In this document: one piece after another, positions 1-6,290 of the stretch
How positions within the stretch are numbered: the first letter of the stretch is position 1
Layout of the letters: each line of letters opens with the position of its first letter
NCBI GenBank assembly: GCA_007136375.1
Contig: SLHB01000353.1
Span: 1 to 6,618 of the forward strand
DNA length: 6,618 nucleotides
Source: Candidatus Hydrogenedentota bacterium
GTDB lineage: Bacteria; Hydrogenedentota; Hydrogenedentia; Hydrogenedentales; SLHB01
Direction of reading: 5' to 3'
Program-made: the position numbers and the translations under genes
Notes under the pieces: model-generated
The model's input: the letters and a program-made list of their open reading frames with translations, nothing else
What the model was told of the DNA's origin: nothing
Databases searched by the model: none

Positions 1-512
1 GGGTTGTGAGCGACTTCGGCCGTGAAGAAGGAAGTCGACGCCATGAGGACAACGACGGTGCTGATGGTCGCCGCATACACGTACCTGCTGCTGCGCGCGG
101 CCACACTCTCCGCCGTCACCGACAGGCGGCGCAGGCGCGCGAGAAGGCGAATGACCCGTATGAGCCGGAGGAGGCGCAAGGCGCGGAGGCTCTGAAACAT
201 CGCCTCTGTAATGGGAATAGAAGCGAGGAGATCCGTCCAGTTCCGCCGGAAATACGCGCCTTTCTGGGGCGAGGCGGCAAGTCCGATGAGGAAATCGCTG
301 AGAAACACAAGGGCGATTACGAAGTCAACGGTGTGGAGCATCTGGACTTGATCCGCGACCAGGTCCGCGCTGTACTCGTAGACGATGAGCCCGACGCTGA
401 GCAAGGCCAGTCCAACAATGGCTAGCTGCGTCCCCGCGCCTTCGCGCAATTGGTTGACGCGGCCGAGGACGCTGTCGTTCACCGCCTCGTTGTGGTCCGG
501 CGCGTCCGTCAT
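1..512 (-). CDS. Voltage-gated potassium-channel-like protein, N-terminal part (3' end beyond the window)
   Basis: I translated the minus strand from the ATG at 512; the frame is open to base 1, giving 170 residues plus two bases, so the pore and C-terminus are missing. After a polar N-terminus (1-27) come S1 (about 28-48), S2 (about 59-80, with acidic D63 and D73), a short S3 beginning N-W-T-D-L-L (91-96, D94), and a textbook S4 voltage sensor with arginines at 110, 113, 116, 119 and 122, followed by R126, R128 and R129. S5 starts near 145. Arginine every third residue with acidic partners in S2 and S3 is the Kv/ion-transporter voltage-sensor pattern; potassium selectivity is inferred because the filter lies off-window. 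It would sit in the inner membrane. The start is 55 bases after the ABC-F stop. No clear Shine-Dalgarno is visible and the frame stays open further upstream, so the exact start is uncertain. Confidence 0.85.
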   Translation of the reverse strand, partial: MTDAPDHNEAVNDSVLGRVNQLREGAGTQLAIVGLALLSVGLIVYEYSADLVADQVQMLHTVDFVIALVFLSDFLIGLAASPQKGAYFRRNWTDLLASIPITEAMFQSLRALRLLRLIRVIRLLARLRRLSVTAESVAARSSRYVYAATISTVVVLMASTSFFTAEVAHN

Positions 513-567
513 GGGCGTGTGCGGGCGCCCATTGGCCAGCGCACGGAACAAAGACGGGCCGTGGGCG

Positions 568-2469
568 TCATTGGGCGACCTCCTCGGTCAACCCGGCCCA
601 CTGTTCATAGGCCTCTTCCAGGCGGGCCTTGAGGGCGTCGTACTCCTCCTTGAGCCGTTGCGCCGTCTCGTAGTCGGCGGGGTCCAGGTCCGTGAACTGC
701 TGCTCGTACCCGGCGACTTCCTGCTCCATCGCCTCGATGGTCTGCTCCAACTGCTCCAACTCCTTCCGGCGTTTCCGTTGGTCTCTGCCCGCGCTGCGCT
801 TGCGGTCCGCGTCCTGGCCCCGGCGGACCTTCATGACATCGTCCTTGCCACGGGCGGCGGCGGCCTCTTCCTGGGCGCCTTGGGCCTGTTTCCACCGGTA
901 CTGGCTGTAGTTGCCCGGGTAGACGACGGCGGGCCCGTCCTCCATGACCAACAGTTTCGTGACCAGCCTGTCGATAAGCGCCCGGTCGTGAGAGACCATG
1001 ACGAGAGTGCCTGGAAAGGCGTCCAAGGCGTTCTCCAAGGCCTCCCGCGACGCGATGTCCAGGTGGTTGGTCGGCTCGTCGAGAAGCAGCAGGTTGGCGC
1101 CGGACAGAATCAGGCGGGCCAAGGCCACGCGGGCCAATTCGCCGCCACTAAGGGCGCGGACCGGCTTGAACACGTCATCGCCCGTGAACAGGAAGCGGCC
1201 CAGGAAGGACCGCACGGCGCCCGGCGTCATGGACGGAGCGGATTCCTGCACGGCGCTCAACACGTCCTGCTCCGGATTGAAGCTCTCGTGGTGTTGCTCG
1301 TACACGCCCATCCGCACCTTGTGGCCCAGGGCGACAGCGCCCTCGCCTCCTTCGAGCCGGCCCGCCAGTTGGCGCATGAGCGTGGTCTTGCCGCAGCCGT
1401 TCGGGCCTATGATGCCCAGCCGTTCGCCCCGCTCCACCTCGAAGGAGAGGTCCGCGTAGAGCTCCAGCGCGCCGTAGCGCATGCCCAACCCTTCGCCGCG
1501 GAGCACGACTTGACCGCTGCGCACGGCTTCGCCCAGGTTGAACTTCGCCTGGGACCCCTCTGGCAACGGCGGCTCGATGCGCTCCAGCTTCTCCAGGCGC
1601 TTGATGCGGCTTTGCACCTCGCTTGCCTTGGTCGCCTTGTAACGGAAGCGGTTGATAAAGGTCTGCTCCTTCGCGATGTATTCTTGCTGCCGTTCATAGG
1701 CTTTTTGCTGTTGCTCGCGGAGAAGCTGCTTGTGCGCCTGAAAGGCGTCGTAGTTGCCCTTATGCTGATAGACGCTCCCCCGCTCCACCTCCGCCACGTG
1801 CTCGACAACGGCGTTGAGCATGTGGCGGTCATGGGAGATCATGACGAAAGCCCGGGGCCAGCCCTTGAGGAAGTCTTCCAACCATTCCCGGGCTTCGAGA
1901 TCGAGATGGTTCTCCGGCTCGTCCAGGAGCAGGAGGTCGGCGTCTTCCAGAAGGACCAAGGCCAGCATCAGGCGCGTGCGCTGGCCGCCGCTCAACGCGG
2001 TCACGCTCAGGCCGTAATCCTCCTCCCGGAACCCGAGGCCGTGGAGGACCTGCTTGGCCTTCGCGCGGAACTCGTACCCGCCCCGCACCATGAACGTATC
2101 CTGGAGGGAGGCGTACTTCTCCATGGCCGCGTTGTCCCCCTTGGCCATCGCCTCCTCCAACGCGCGCAACTCTTCCTCCATGGTTAGCAACTCGTGAAAA
2201 GAGCGCATGACCACGTCGTGGATGGTGTCCTCCGTTTCGAAACGGGGCAGTTGGGCCAAGGACGCGAAGCGGGCCCGGCGCATCCGCTCGACAGCGCCGC
2301 TGTCGGGCTCGATTTCGCGGGTCATGATTCGGAAAAGGGTGCTCTTGCCCGTGCCGTTTCGTCCGATGAGGCCGATCTTCTGCCCCTCTTCGACGCGGAA
2401 GCTCACGCCGTCGAGGATGACGTCGCCGCTGAAGGACTTGGTTACGTTGTCAATACGGATGAGGCTCAT
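568..2469 (-). CDS. ABC-F family ATPase (YheS/Uup-like ribosome-associated protein)
   Basis: A 633-residue soluble protein with two ATP-binding cassettes and no membrane segments, the ABC-F layout. Cassette 1: Walker A GRNGTGKST (36-44), signature LSGGQ (159-163), Walker B ending D183-E184, switch His213. Cassette 2: Walker A GPNGCGKTT (355-363), signature LSGGE (440-444), DEPTNHLD (464-471), switch His494. The inter-cassette linker (about 240-300) is basic and helical and contains I-N-R-F-R-x-K-A-T-K-A, typical of YheS-type members; a charged, probably coiled-coil tail spans about 565-630. ABC-F proteins bind the ribosomal E site and relieve stalled translation; some protect against antibiotics, but nothing here points to resistance. 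The ATG at 2469 was chosen because the fold starts immediately after it and AAGGAAA lies at 2483-2489, 13 bases away; a start at 2577 would add 36 unrelated residues. Oddity: cassette 1 reads DEPENHLD rather than DEPTNHLD. Confidence 0.95.
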   Translation of the reverse strand: MSLIRIDNVTKSFSGDVILDGVSFRVEEGQKIGLIGRNGTGKSTLFRIMTREIEPDSGAVERMRRARFASLAQLPRFETEDTIHDVVMRSFHELLTMEEELRALEEAMAKGDNAAMEKYASLQDTFMVRGGYEFRAKAKQVLHGLGFREEDYGLSVTALSGGQRTRLMLALVLLEDADLLLLDEPENHLDLEAREWLEDFLKGWPRAFVMISHDRHMLNAVVEHVAEVERGSVYQHKGNYDAFQAHKQLLREQQQKAYERQQEYIAKEQTFINRFRYKATKASEVQSRIKRLEKLERIEPPLPEGSQAKFNLGEAVRSGQVVLRGEGLGMRYGALELYADLSFEVERGERLGIIGPNGCGKTTLMRQLAGRLEGGEGAVALGHKVRMGVYEQHHESFNPEQDVLSAVQESAPSMTPGAVRSFLGRFLFTGDDVFKPVRALSGGELARVALARLILSGANLLLLDEPTNHLDIASREALENALDAFPGTLVMVSHDRALIDRLVTKLLVMEDGPAVVYPGNYSQYRWKQAQGAQEEAAAARGKDDVMKVRRGQDADRKRSAGRDQRKRRKELEQLEQTIEAMEQEVAGYEQQFTDLDPADYETAQRLKEEYDALKARLEEAYEQWAGLTEEVAQ

Positions 2470-2601
2470 AGGGAATGCGGGATTTCCTTCGTAATAGGGA
2501 TAAGGCGGGCGCCGCCAGGCCATGGACGCGGCGCCGCGTGGAGCCCCAGTATACCTGGAGAGCGGGGCCCCATGCACGGACCAGGCCCGGCGGATTCCGC
2601 C
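2470..2601 (-). promoter_or_regulatory. NUDIX to ABC-F spacer with a possible -10 element
   Basis: This 132-base gap separates the NUDIX stop from the ABC-F ATG. On the minus strand TATACT at 2548-2553 matches five of six bases of the sigma-70 -10 box, but no good -35 hexamer lies at the right distance. The 8-base palindrome GGGGCCCC sits at 2564-2571. No hairpin followed by a T tract was seen, so this is not an obvious terminator. A separate promoter for the ABC-F and channel genes is possible but weakly supported. Confidence 0.2.
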
Positions 2602-3099
2602 TTATAAAACGGTAACGTCCCACCGGGTCAGGCGGCCGCCCTCGTAGGGCATGACGCCGTGGAACTGGTTCACGGCGGCGTCGAACACAAGGGGCATGAA
2701 GTGGCGGTCGCCCTCCCATAGGGGCAGCTCCGGAATGCGCTCCAGGGCCACCCATTCGAGGACGCCCTCATCGTTCTCGCGGTGTGGCGCTCCGGAGAAA
2801 CGGTCGACCCGGAAGATGAAACCGAACCAGGCTTCTCCCTGCTTCCCAAACCCCGGCCAGTTGATCGTGCCGCGGAGTTGCAACGAATCGCAGGTGATCC
2901 CGGCCTCTTCCCAAACCTCCCGTTTCACGCCGGTCACGACGTCCTCGCCCGGCTCCAATTTGCCGCCCAGGCCGTTGTACTTGCCCATGTGGTGGTCGTC
3001 GCCACGCTTGGTGCGGTGGACCATCAGGACCTCACGCCCGCCGGGCGCCATCACGTACGCCAACGTCGCGACGATTGGGGTGTAAGGCGCGGCGCTCAT
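2602..3099 (-). CDS. NUDIX hydrolase, MutT/MutX-like (probable 8-oxo-dGTP diphosphatase)
   Basis: A 165-residue single-domain protein. Residues 46-68 match the 23-residue Nudix box GX5EX7REUXEEXGU exactly: G46, E52, R60-E61, E64-E65, G67 and I68. E61, E64 and E65 would bind the catalytic magnesium. The segment before the box, including H28-R29-T30 and Y41-N42-G43-L44-G45, resembles bacterial MutX and the MTH1 type of 8-oxo-dGTP hydrolase, which removes oxidised guanine nucleotides from the pool so they are not built into DNA. The NUDIX fold is certain; the substrate is inferred from resemblance, since NUDIX proteins vary widely in substrate. It starts 42 bases after the CE15 copy B stop on the same strand, so co-transcription is likely. 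The ATG at 3099 has no strong Shine-Dalgarno, but beginning there leaves the first beta strand (P7-V16) intact. Confidence 0.93.
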   Translation of the reverse strand: MSAAPYTPIVATLAYVMAPGGREVLMVHRTKRGDDHHMGKYNGLGGKLEPGEDVVTGVKREVWEEAGITCDSLQLRGTINWPGFGKQGEAWFGFIFRVDRFSGAPHRENDEGVLEWVALERIPELPLWEGDRHFMPLVFDAAVNQFHGVMPYEGGRLTRWDVTVL

Positions 3100-3141
3100 G
3101 AACGCCGTGGCTTCAACCGCGCGCCCTGTCCGCCGGAGGCC

Positions 3142-4398
3142 CTAGCGGCCATAGTGCATGTCCGCGAAATCGAGGTAGTGAGCCCAATCTTCCTCCAAGA
3201 TGGCGTGACCGCCGTCGCGAAGATGGAAGCCCACGGTCCCGTGGGCCGCGACGCCCGGCTCGGGCATGTCGTCGACGGGCAAAGGGCTCTCTCCCAGGAG
3301 ATCAAACACGGGTCCGGCGTGATAGGCGGCGAGAAACTCGCCCCGGGGATCGGCCCACAGATCCTCGGTGGCGCTGGCCACGTAGGCGGCGCGGGGCGCG
3401 GCGAGGGCGATGAGCATGTGCTGGTCCACGGGAAGCGCGTCTTCCCGGCCGTTGTATTCGCGGAAGTTATGGCAGAACCAGTGGGGAAAGCTATCGTTGA
3501 TGCGGCTTACCCGTTCGCCAAACCGGCGCCGGGACAGGGCGGCGCCGCCGCAACCGGAGTTGTGGCTGATGACAATGGCGAAACGCTCGTCCATCGCGCC
3601 CGCCCAGAGGGAGGTCTTTCCGAGGCGGGAATGACCCAGCACGGCCGTCCGTTCATCGTCCGCGTCCGCGTCGGTTTCCAGATAGTCCAACGCGCGGCTC
3701 AACGCCCAGGCCCATGCGCCGATAGCGCCGGCGTCATCGGGCCCCCGCTCTTCGTCCACATCCTGAAACAGGGAAAGCACATACTCCCGGTAGCGGTCCG
3801 CGTCGTCGAGGGCCGCGTCGCCGTAATAGAAGGTCGCCAGGCCGTACCCCCGTTCAAGAATCATCTCAACGGGGACATTGGCGGCGCGGCTGCCCCGGGA
3901 AGCGTCCGTGGCGCGGTTGTCCTCCACTCCCTGCCCGTGGCCCCGCATCCACCGTTGGGACAGGCGGATCCCGGGATCCTCGTGGACGGAATGGTTACCC
4001 CAGAAGCTGAGATACAAGAACATGGGCGCGGGGCCTTCCACGTCATTCGGCAGGTACACCAACAACTCCACGCTCGGCCGGTCGTCTTCCTCCGTGAAAT
4101 GAATGACGACCTGCCGGCGCGTGGCGGCGCCGTCCAGGGCCTCGGGTTCGTCGTCCACGACCTCAAAACGCAGATGCTCGGGGTCCGGCAGCCAGCGCCC
4201 GTAGACGTGTTCCTCAAACAAGGCGACGATCTCCGGCCGGCGGGTCTCGCGCCACAGCTCCGGGCTTGTAACCGGTTCGCCCCCTTCGGTCACGAGAGGA
4301 TCCGGCAGCGTGTACTCGGGCACTTCGTCTTCGTCGTAAATGGGGGTAAACGAAAGCCAGATCGCGCCTGCAATGGCGGCGAGTGGGGTCATGCTCAT
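3142..4398 (-). CDS. CE15-family glucuronoyl methylesterase, copy B
   Basis: A 418-residue single-domain alpha/beta hydrolase of carbohydrate esterase family 15. These enzymes cut the ester joining 4-O-methyl-glucuronic acid on xylan to lignin alcohols. The nucleophile is S257 in GHSRLGK (255-261), whose R258 is the conserved oxyanion-side arginine; the catalytic His is H398 in GGH (396-398). Many members have Glu in the motif ESGxGG; here it is N280 in N-S-G-C-G-G. The likely replacement acid is D346, two residues before conserved W348 in D-L-W-A-D-P. The middle (about 128-190) has the longer family form with WGNHSVHEDP (133-142). Residues 1-18 are hydrophobic but carry no Lys or Arg, so export is plausible yet the signal peptide is atypical. 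The ATG at 4398 was preferred over an upstream TTG (4419) because AGGGGAGAG (4405-4413) sits 6 bases away. Paralogue of copy A, 69 bases upstream. Confidence 0.92.
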   Translation of the reverse strand: MSMTPLAAIAGAIWLSFTPIYDEDEVPEYTLPDPLVTEGGEPVTSPELWRETRRPEIVALFEEHVYGRWLPDPEHLRFEVVDDEPEALDGAATRRQVVIHFTEEDDRPSVELLVYLPNDVEGPAPMFLYLSFWGNHSVHEDPGIRLSQRWMRGHGQGVEDNRATDASRGSRAANVPVEMILERGYGLATFYYGDAALDDADRYREYVLSLFQDVDEERGPDDAGAIGAWAWALSRALDYLETDADADDERTAVLGHSRLGKTSLWAGAMDERFAIVISHNSGCGGAALSRRRFGERVSRINDSFPHWFCHNFREYNGREDALPVDQHMLIALAAPRAAYVASATEDLWADPRGEFLAAYHAGPVFDLLGESPLPVDDMPEPGVAAHGTVGFHLRDGGHAILEEDWAHYLDFADMHYGR

Positions 4399-4404
4399 GA
4401 AAAA

Positions 4405-4413
4405 CTCTCCCCT
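4405..4413 (-). promoter_or_regulatory. Ribosome binding site of CE15 copy B
   Basis: Minus-strand AGGGGAGAG lies 6 bases before the ATG at 4398. It decides the start, because an upstream TTG frame (4419) would place this motif inside the coding region. The copy A leader carries the same core GGGGAGA. Confidence 0.65.
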
Positions 4414-4467
4414 ATTCAATGTTTATCGTTCGGAAACCGGCGTGAACCGGCCCGCATGCGTCCTGTT

Positions 4468-5646
4468 CTAGCGGCCGAAGTGTGTATCCGCGAAGTCCAT
4501 GTAGTAGCCCCAGTCTTCCGGCGTGAGATTGTGGCCGCCTTCCCGGATATGGTATCCGACGGTCCCATGGGCCGGTTCGCCGGGCTCCGGCATGTCGTCC
4601 GCCGGCAGCGGCGTTTCGCCTACGAGGCTGAACACGGGTCCGGCATGGTAGGCGGCGAGGAATTCGCCCCGGGGATCCGCCCAGCCATCGTCCTCGGCGC
4701 TCGCCACATAGACGGGCCGGGGCGCCATGAGGGCCACGAGCATGTGTTGGTCCACTGGAAGCGCGTTTTCCCGGCCGTCGTACTCACGGAAGTTGAGGCA
4801 GAACCAGTGGGGGAAGTTCTCGTTGATGCGGGCGACTGTCTCGCCGAAACGCCGGCGAGAGATGGCCGCGCCGCCGCAACCCGAATTGTTGCTGATCACG
4901 ATGGCGAAGCGCTCGTCTTCCGCGCCGCCCCACAGGGAGGCCTTGCCGCCCCGGGAATGGCCTAACAGGGCGATCCGCGACGCGTCCACGGCGCCATCGG
5001 TTTCGAAGTAATCCATGGCCCGGCTGGCGCCCCAACCCCAGGCCGCCAGCGCGCCCCAACCGTTGGGCGTCCGGTCCTCTTCGGGATCCTCGAACAGGCT
5101 CATGGCCGCTTCCCGGAAGCTGCCCGCGGAATCCGGCGCCACGTCGCTGACCTGGAACGCAGCCACGGCGTAACCCCGCTCAATCACGTCCTCGGCCGGC
5201 CAAAACCCTGACAGCTCCTCACGGGTTGGGTCGGTGTTCTCTGGGCCGCGATTGTTCATCAGCATAAATGCCGGAACAGGTTCCGGCGCGTCGTTCGGTA
5301 TGAAAAGGATGAGCTCGAAGGCGTGCTCGCCTTCCCCATGGAGACTCCGAATGTTGACCCGCTTCAATGTGGCCGCCCCTTCCATCGCCTCCGGATCTTC
5401 TTCAACAACGTCGAACTCCACCGACTCGGGCGGACCGGGCCGGTGGCCGTACACGTGTTCCCGGAATAGGCCGAGCACTTCCGGACGGCGCCGCTCGAAC
5501 CAGTCTTCCGCACTTTCCACCGTGTCCCCGTTCTCCATCACCAGCGGGTCGGGCAAGGTGTAGTCGGGGACCTGATCTTCGTCGTAGTTGGGCGTGAATG
5601 CGAGGCCGAAAAGCGCGGCCGCCGTGGCGATGGCGTTGAATCCCAT
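4468..5646 (-). CDS. CE15-family glucuronoyl methylesterase, copy A
   Basis: A 392-residue alpha/beta hydrolase of family CE15, expected to hydrolyse lignin-glucuronoxylan esters outside the cytoplasm. The nucleophile is S231 in GHSRGGK (229-235), with R232 beside it; the catalytic His is H372 in GGH (370-372). The canonical Glu position is Asn (N254 in N-N-S-G-C-G-G, 253-259), and D320, two residues before W322 in D-D-G-W-A-D-P, is the probable acid. The middle segment is the shorter family form, with NNRGPENTDPTR (131-142) and F-W-P (148-150). Residues 4-18 are hydrophobic but no basic residue precedes them, so the signal peptide is weak; there is no lipobox Cys. The ATG at 5646 was chosen because this leader aligns with that of copy B and GGGGAGA lies just upstream; the open frame continues to 5745, adding 33 Arg-rich residues unlike copy B. 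It follows the VOC gene by 131 bases. Confidence 0.92.
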   Translation of the reverse strand: MGFNAIATAAALFGLAFTPNYDEDQVPDYTLPDPLVMENGDTVESAEDWFERRRPEVLGLFREHVYGHRPGPPESVEFDVVEEDPEAMEGAATLKRVNIRSLHGEGEHAFELILFIPNDAPEPVPAFMLMNNRGPENTDPTREELSGFWPAEDVIERGYAVAAFQVSDVAPDSAGSFREAAMSLFEDPEEDRTPNGWGALAAWGWGASRAMDYFETDGAVDASRIALLGHSRGGKASLWGGAEDERFAIVISNNSGCGGAAISRRRFGETVARINENFPHWFCLNFREYDGRENALPVDQHMLVALMAPRPVYVASAEDDGWADPRGEFLAAYHAGPVFSLVGETPLPADDMPEPGEPAHGTVGYHIREGGHNLTPEDWGYYMDFADTHFGR

Positions 5647-5655
5647 GGCGTTAAT

Positions 5656-5663
5656 GTCTCCCC
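5656..5663 (-). promoter_or_regulatory. Ribosome binding site of CE15 copy A
   Basis: Minus-strand GGGGAGAC lies about 9-11 bases before the ATG at 5646. The same GGGGAGA core precedes copy B, which supports choosing this start over the longer frame beginning at 5745. Confidence 0.5.
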
Positions 5664-5691
5664 AGTTGTTGAATGGATCGCCTCGGTTGGC

Positions 5692-5707
5692 GGCGCGGCG
5701 CCGCGCC
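5692..5707. repeat. 16-base perfect GC palindrome
   Basis: GGCGCGGCGCCGCGCC reads the same on both strands and lies between the VOC stop and the CE15 copy A start. It contains only G and C, has no loop bases and no T tract on either side, so it does not look like an intrinsic terminator. It could be a dyad operator, or chance in GC-rich DNA. Confidence 0.5.
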
Positions 5708-5715
5708 TGGGGCGT

Positions 5716-5745
5716 ATTCTGACCCAGCCCCGCCACGGAGCGCAA
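5716..5745 (-). promoter_or_regulatory. Weak candidate promoter upstream of CE15 copy A
   Basis: On the minus strand TTGCGC (5740-5745, three of six to the -35 consensus) and CAGAAT (5716-5721, four of six to the -10) are separated by 18 bases. Placement 70 bases before the start codon is reasonable and would put the 5692-5707 palindrome in the early transcribed region. The match is poor enough to occur by chance. Confidence 0.2.
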
Positions 5746-5777
5746 GCCGGCGCCATTACTCCGTCACTCGGTTTCGG

Positions 5778-6146
5778 TCAGCTTGAACCCAGGAGGATGG
5801 TGTTCTCCTCGCTATCCTTGAACAAAGCGTACCGCTCCCCTGGATTCCACGGAGCTTCCGTTGGCTCCTGCGTGAGCGCCACGCCGCGCTCGCGAAGTTG
5901 GGCGCAGGCTCCGTCCAGGTCGTTGGGAATCAGGAGCAACGCCGGCGACGCGCCGGAGGCCCCAGTTCCCCTGCGGACAAGCAGAATCTGCGTAGCCGCG
6001 CCGGGAATGGCCAGTTGCACCCAACGCCAGTCCTCTTGGTACGGGCTGTCTTCCGCGACAACCATGCCCAGATTGCCGGTGTAGAAGGCGATGGCGCGAT
6101 CTTGATCGTGCACCGGCAGATCCACGAATTTGACGTGACTCAGCAT
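5778..6146 (-). CDS. VOC superfamily (glyoxalase/bleomycin-resistance fold) protein
   Basis: A 122-residue protein with the paired beta-alpha-beta-beta-beta modules of vicinal-oxygen-chelate proteins. It opens with H4-V5-K6-F7 and D-R-A-I-A-F-Y-T (16-23), followed by N-L-G-M (25-28), the usual first-module helix; the second module ends F109-K110-D111-S112 and N115-T116-I117-L118-L119. H4 is in the usual first metal-ligand position, but the last ligand position, Glu in the common D-P-D-G-N-x-x-E-L ending, is L118. It may therefore be a binding protein or use an altered metal site; the substrate cannot be told. The ATG at 6146 was chosen because GGGAGGG (6156-6162) precedes it at suitable distance and the fold starts there; an ATG at 6164 would add six residues and leave almost no leader after the predicted promoter. 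It is the first gene of the minus-strand run. Confidence 0.85.
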   Translation of the reverse strand: MLSHVKFVDLPVHDQDRAIAFYTGNLGMVVAEDSPYQEDWRWVQLAIPGAATQILLVRRGTGASGASPALLLIPNDLDGACAQLRERGVALTQEPTEAPWNPGERYALFKDSEENTILLGSS

Positions 6147-6155
6147 GCTTCCAAA

Positions 6156-6162
6156 CCCTCCC
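6156..6162 (-). promoter_or_regulatory. Ribosome binding site of the VOC gene
   Basis: Minus-strand GGGAGGG, with core GGAGG ending 10 bases before the ATG at 6146. It overlaps the alternative ATG at 6164, so it is the main argument for the shorter protein. Confidence 0.55.
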
Positions 6163-6179
6163 ATCGTCGTCTCTCGGAT

Positions 6180-6209
6180 ATCATACCGGCCCGCGCCACA
6201 GCACGGCAA
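6180..6209 (-). promoter_or_regulatory. Candidate sigma-70 promoter for the VOC-led gene run
   Basis: On the minus strand TTGCCG (6204-6209, four of six to the -35 consensus), an 18-base spacer, and TATGAT (6180-6185, five of six to the -10). Transcription would begin near 6173, leaving a leader of about 27 bases with GGGAGGG inside it before the ATG at 6146. Its position in the divergent gap and the good -10 make it the best promoter in the window. It could serve the VOC gene alone or the genes after it. Confidence 0.5.
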
Positions 6210-6226
6210 TCGCGGTTTGGGCGCGC

Positions 6227-6271
6227 ATGCCGCGCCGCCCCTTCTTCGTAAACCCAGAGCGGGCGCGGCAT
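6227..6271. repeat. Inverted repeat in the divergent intergenic region
   Basis: ATGCCGCGCC (6227-6236) and GGCGCGGCAT (6262-6271) are perfect 10-base reverse complements separated by 25 bases; GCGC tracts outside them extend the symmetry imperfectly. The repeat lies between the candidate VOC promoter and the lipoyl gene. It could be an operator, or a hairpin in the lipoyl-gene leader ending 13 bases before its AAGGAA. No T tract follows, so it is not terminator-like. Confidence 0.4.
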
Positions 6272-6284
6272 CCGCGCAACTGAC

Positions 6285-6290
6285 AAGGAA
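6285..6290 (+). promoter_or_regulatory. Ribosome binding site of the lipoyl-domain gene
   Basis: AAGGAA is placed 8 bases before the ATG at 6299, an ideal distance, and fixes the start of the right-edge gene. Confidence 0.75.

Noticed and set aside
6..425. Plus-strand 139-codon open frame
   Set aside because: It is antisense to the channel gene, where the minus strand gives clear membrane segments and an S4 sensor; this translation is polar and without motif.
385..2187. Plus-strand 600-codon open frame
   Set aside because: It lies antisense to the ABC-F gene, whose two complete cassettes are unmistakable. Its translation is low-complexity Leu/Val/Ala/His text with no family motif, as expected from the complement of a GC-rich gene.
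2564..2571. GGGGCCCC palindrome as a terminator after the NUDIX gene
   Set aside because: The stem is short with no loop and is not followed by a T run on the minus strand.
2470..2577. N-terminal extension of the ABC-F protein by 36 residues
   Set aside because: The extension resembles no ABC-F N-terminus, and the ATG at 2469 has a nearby AAGGAAA and begins exactly at the first cassette strand.
4427..4452. Repeated AACCGG motifs between the two esterases
   Set aside because: Two short copies only; the possible stem is 4 bases and the motif is easily made by chance in GC-rich DNA.
2782..4965. Plus-strand 727-codon open frame
   Set aside because: It runs antisense through the NUDIX gene and both esterases. 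The apparent internal repetition in its translation only mirrors the duplicated CE15 genes; no ribosome site or domain was recognised.
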